Shown here: in pieces, positions 62,178 to 64,000 of the stretch
Numbering within the stretch: position 1 is the first letter of the stretch
How the letters are laid out: every line of letters starts with the position of its first letter
Assembly (NCBI GenBank): GCA_022482815.1
Contig: JAKVOM010000001.1
Span: 1,240,001 to 1,304,000, forward strand
Length of the DNA stretch: 64,000 bases
Reading direction: 5' to 3'
From: Acidaminococcus sp.
Lineage (GTDB): Bacteria > Bacillota > Negativicutes > Acidaminococcales > Acidaminococcaceae
The notes under the pieces: model-generated
What the model saw: only the letters and a program-made list of their open reading frames with translations
The model's database searches: none
What the model was told of the DNA's origin: nothing
Position numbers and translations under genes: made by a program

Positions 62178-62194
62178 AAAAAATAGGAGGGCCC

Positions 62195-62926
62195 ATGAAA
62201 GGAGAAGAAAAACTGATTTCCCATAAAGGAGAGGATATGACAATCCGGCAGAAAAGAACGCTCATATATTTTGTAGAAGCGACTAAACAGATTCTGCAGC
62301 GGGATGGTTTCCACGGACTTACTATTCGTACGATTGCTGAACAAGCCGGTTACAATTCAGCAACCCTTTACCATTATTTTGCAGACCTGGATGAGTTGAT
62401 TCTTTTTGCTTCTGTCGGATTTTTAAGGGATTATGTGATGCTGCTTCACAAACAAATCACGCCGCAGATGACTGCAATGGAAAAGTACCATACAATTTAT
62501 CGCTGCTTCAATGAGATCGCTTTTCAGTATCCGGAAATCTTTTACAATATGTTTTTTGGACCTCGTTCCGGTAATCTGGAAATGGTGATTAAAATATACT
62601 ATCAAGTTTTATATCCTGAAGAACTTGAAGGTATTCCGGATGCATCGACGAGGCGGATGCTTTTAAGAGGTACGTTGTTCGACCGCGACATGATCATTAT
62701 GGATGAGTTAGTTAATGAGGGCACTTTGCAAAAGGATAGGGTACCGCTCCTTTTGGATGCCATCATTTCGCTGCATGAGCGTTATATCCATCAAGCTTGC
62801 CTGCTGAAGGGTACGCTTGACATCAAAGCTCATGAGCAGCGCTTTGAAAAAACGTTTGATTTTATTCTGGATTTGGCCGTACATGTGAGGAGTGAGGATT
62901 CCTCGTTTTCAGGCCATCACAAGTAG
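62195..62926 (+). CDS. TetR-family regulator
   Basis: A 243-residue TetR protein. The N-terminal helix-turn-helix is ILQRDGFHGLTIRTIAEQAG and NSATLYHYFADLDELI (residues 32-72), followed by a ligand-binding helical domain. It lies between the divergent exporter and a YfcC-type carrier and is likely to repress both. AGGAGGG precedes the ATG at 62195. The palindromes just upstream are its probable binding sites. Confidence 0.92.
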   Translation: MKGEEKLISHKGEDMTIRQKRTLIYFVEATKQILQRDGFHGLTIRTIAEQAGYNSATLYHYFADLDELILFASVGFLRDYVMLLHKQITPQMTAMEKYHTIYRCFNEIAFQYPEIFYNMFFGPRSGNLEMVIKIYYQVLYPEELEGIPDASTRRMLLRGTLFDRDMIIMDELVNEGTLQKDRVPLLLDAIISLHERYIHQACLLKGTLDIKAHEQRFEKTFDFILDLAVHVRSEDSSFSGHHK

Positions 62927-62953
62927 AACAGGTTTTATGAAAGGAGTTTCGAA

Positions 62954-64000
62954 ATGAGTGAACATGATCAGGAAAAATCCAAGGGGCTGTCACTGCATGC
63001 CCTGAACCCGATGGTCCTTTTGGCCATTATCATGCTGCTCGCGTTTGTTGCTTCGTATATTGTTCCGGCTGGCGAATACGCCCGCGTAATGGATCCTGTA
63101 ATCAATAAGAAAGTAGTGGATCCGGCTTCGTTTCATTATGTAGAGCAGCACCCAGTCGGCATCTTCTATCTCCTCCAGTCTCTGACCCTGGGTCTTCAGA
63201 ATGCTACAGAAATTATTTCTTTCTTGTTTATTATCGGCGGTATGTTCGCCATTATGGATGCAACGGGAGCGACCGGTGCCGGCCTTTCCAATATTGTAAA
63301 GAAGATGAGGGGCCGCGAGCTGTTGATGATTCCGGTTTGCATGGTTCTTTTTGGATGCGGCTCCTGCTTTGCAGGCAACTTTGAAGAGTTCCTTGCTTTT
63401 ATGCCTCTCGTGATCGGGGTCTGTGTAGCTATGGGGTTTGACTCCCTGACGGCTATCGGGGTAGTCTTCTGTGCGGCTGCTTCCGGGTATGCCGGTGCCG
63501 TAACCAACCCCTTTACGGTCGGTGTGGCTCAGGGGATTGCAGGACTTCCGATGTTCTCCGGACTTGGCCTGCGGCTCGTATTGTTTGCCACTCTGATTAC
63601 CGTATCTATCCTTTATGTGATGTGGTATGCTCGTAAAATCAAAGCAAATCCGGAAGCAAGTACCGTCCATGAAGAAGATATGAAATATAACCAGCAGCTG
63701 GATATTGAAGAAATTCCGGTCATGACGACTCGCCACAAACTGGTATTGTTGATGTTTTTATTAACCATCATTGCCGTTATTGTAGGTGTTTTGAAATTCG
63801 ACTTTTATATTAATGAAATGGCAGGACTTTTCCTTGCATGCGGGCTGATCAGCGGCGTTATCGGCGGGTTGAAACCCGGGGAAATTGCCGATGCTTTTCT
63901 GAAGGGCTGCGGCAACCTTCTCTTCGCTAATATTGTCATTGGTATGTGCAACGGTGCTACGCTTATCATGCAGCAGGCACACATCATGGATACGATTATT
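62954..64000 (+). CDS. YfcC-family anion/amino-acid carrier (3' end missing)
   Basis: Open to the end of the window, 349 codons without a stop. A polytopic membrane protein: LNPMVLLAIIMLLAFVASYI then VPAGEYARVMDP are typical of the YfcC/DcuC-like C4-dicarboxylate anaerobic carrier group, and FLFIIGGMFAIMDATGATGA, GCGSCFAGNFEEFLAFMPLV and GYAGAVTNPFTVGVAQGIAG follow. A charged loop near residue 240 divides the halves. Substrates in the family vary (short-chain acids, arginine/ornithine) and are not readable here. AAAGGAG precedes the ATG, 27 bp after tetR; probably one operon. Confidence 0.88.
   Translation, partial: MSEHDQEKSKGLSLHALNPMVLLAIIMLLAFVASYIVPAGEYARVMDPVINKKVVDPASFHYVEQHPVGIFYLLQSLTLGLQNATEIISFLFIIGGMFAIMDATGATGAGLSNIVKKMRGRELLMIPVCMVLFGCGSCFAGNFEEFLAFMPLVIGVCVAMGFDSLTAIGVVFCAAASGYAGAVTNPFTVGVAQGIAGLPMFSGLGLRLVLFATLITVSILYVMWYARKIKANPEASTVHEEDMKYNQQLDIEEIPVMTTRHKLVLLMFLLTIIAVIVGVLKFDFYINEMAGLFLACGLISGVIGGLKPGEIADAFLKGCGNLLFANIVIGMCNGATLIMQQAHIMDTII

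Overview
The window reads as chromosome of an obligately anaerobic, low-to-mid-GC Firmicute with an outer-membrane-type lifestyle, most likely a Negativicutes member close to Acidaminococcus. This is inference from gene content (citrate lyase with a CitMHS carrier, a strongly expressed-looking glutamate dehydrogenase, a four-subunit 2-oxoacid:ferredoxin oxidoreductase, T-box leaders, no respiratory genes), not from a database match.

Layout. 1-3 kb: end of gltX, a ROK kinase, and a six-tRNA operon (Asn-Glu-Val-Pro-Gly-Arg) behind a consensus promoter. 3-5.2 kb: a ProX-like deacylase and several small or secreted unknowns. 5.2-8.2 kb: a decayed tandem duplication of a ketopantoate-reductase-like gene and its LysR neighbour; one copy is intact, the other is reduced to fragments. 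8.4-24 kb: a catabolic island with a hydroxyacid dehydrogenase, KorDABC, an IlvD/Edd dehydratase, a CoA-transferase-like protein, an SDR, a UxaA-family dehydratase, an Ldh2-type dehydrogenase, a TctCBA tripartite tricarboxylate transporter, a VOC protein and a metallo-hydrolase. It looks built to import a hydroxy- or sugar-acid, dehydrate it to a 2-oxo acid and oxidise that to an acyl-CoA with reduced ferredoxin. The substrate is not determined. 24-26 kb: an SMR exporter with a terminator-bearing leader, a ThiE/TenI protein and a GNAT protein. 26.3-29.7 kb: two adjacent insertion sequences, an IS110 element with a bridge-RNA-like leader and an IS3 element with TIRs and a 3-bp target duplication.

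30-40 kb: a MoxR ATPase/VWA pair with ThpR, a flavin reductase, valS behind a T-box, folC and an O-antigen-ligase-like membrane protein. 40-46 kb: citDEF opposite a LysR regulator and a fused citXG. The citrate carrier at 50-51.5 kb shares a distinctive promoter block with citD, which suggests one citrate regulon. 46-50 kb: a methionine branch (metY and metA), each behind its own Met T-box. 52-56 kb: potABCD polyamine uptake. 56-59 kb: an HD-domain protein and gdhA. 59-61 kb: an IS1182-family element. 61-64 kb: a DMT exporter divergent from a TetR regulator, with palindromic operators between them, and a YfcC-type carrier running off the end.

A dispersed intergenic hairpin repeat containing TGTGAAATAATG recurs at about 29.8, 40.0, 48.6 and 52.0 kb.
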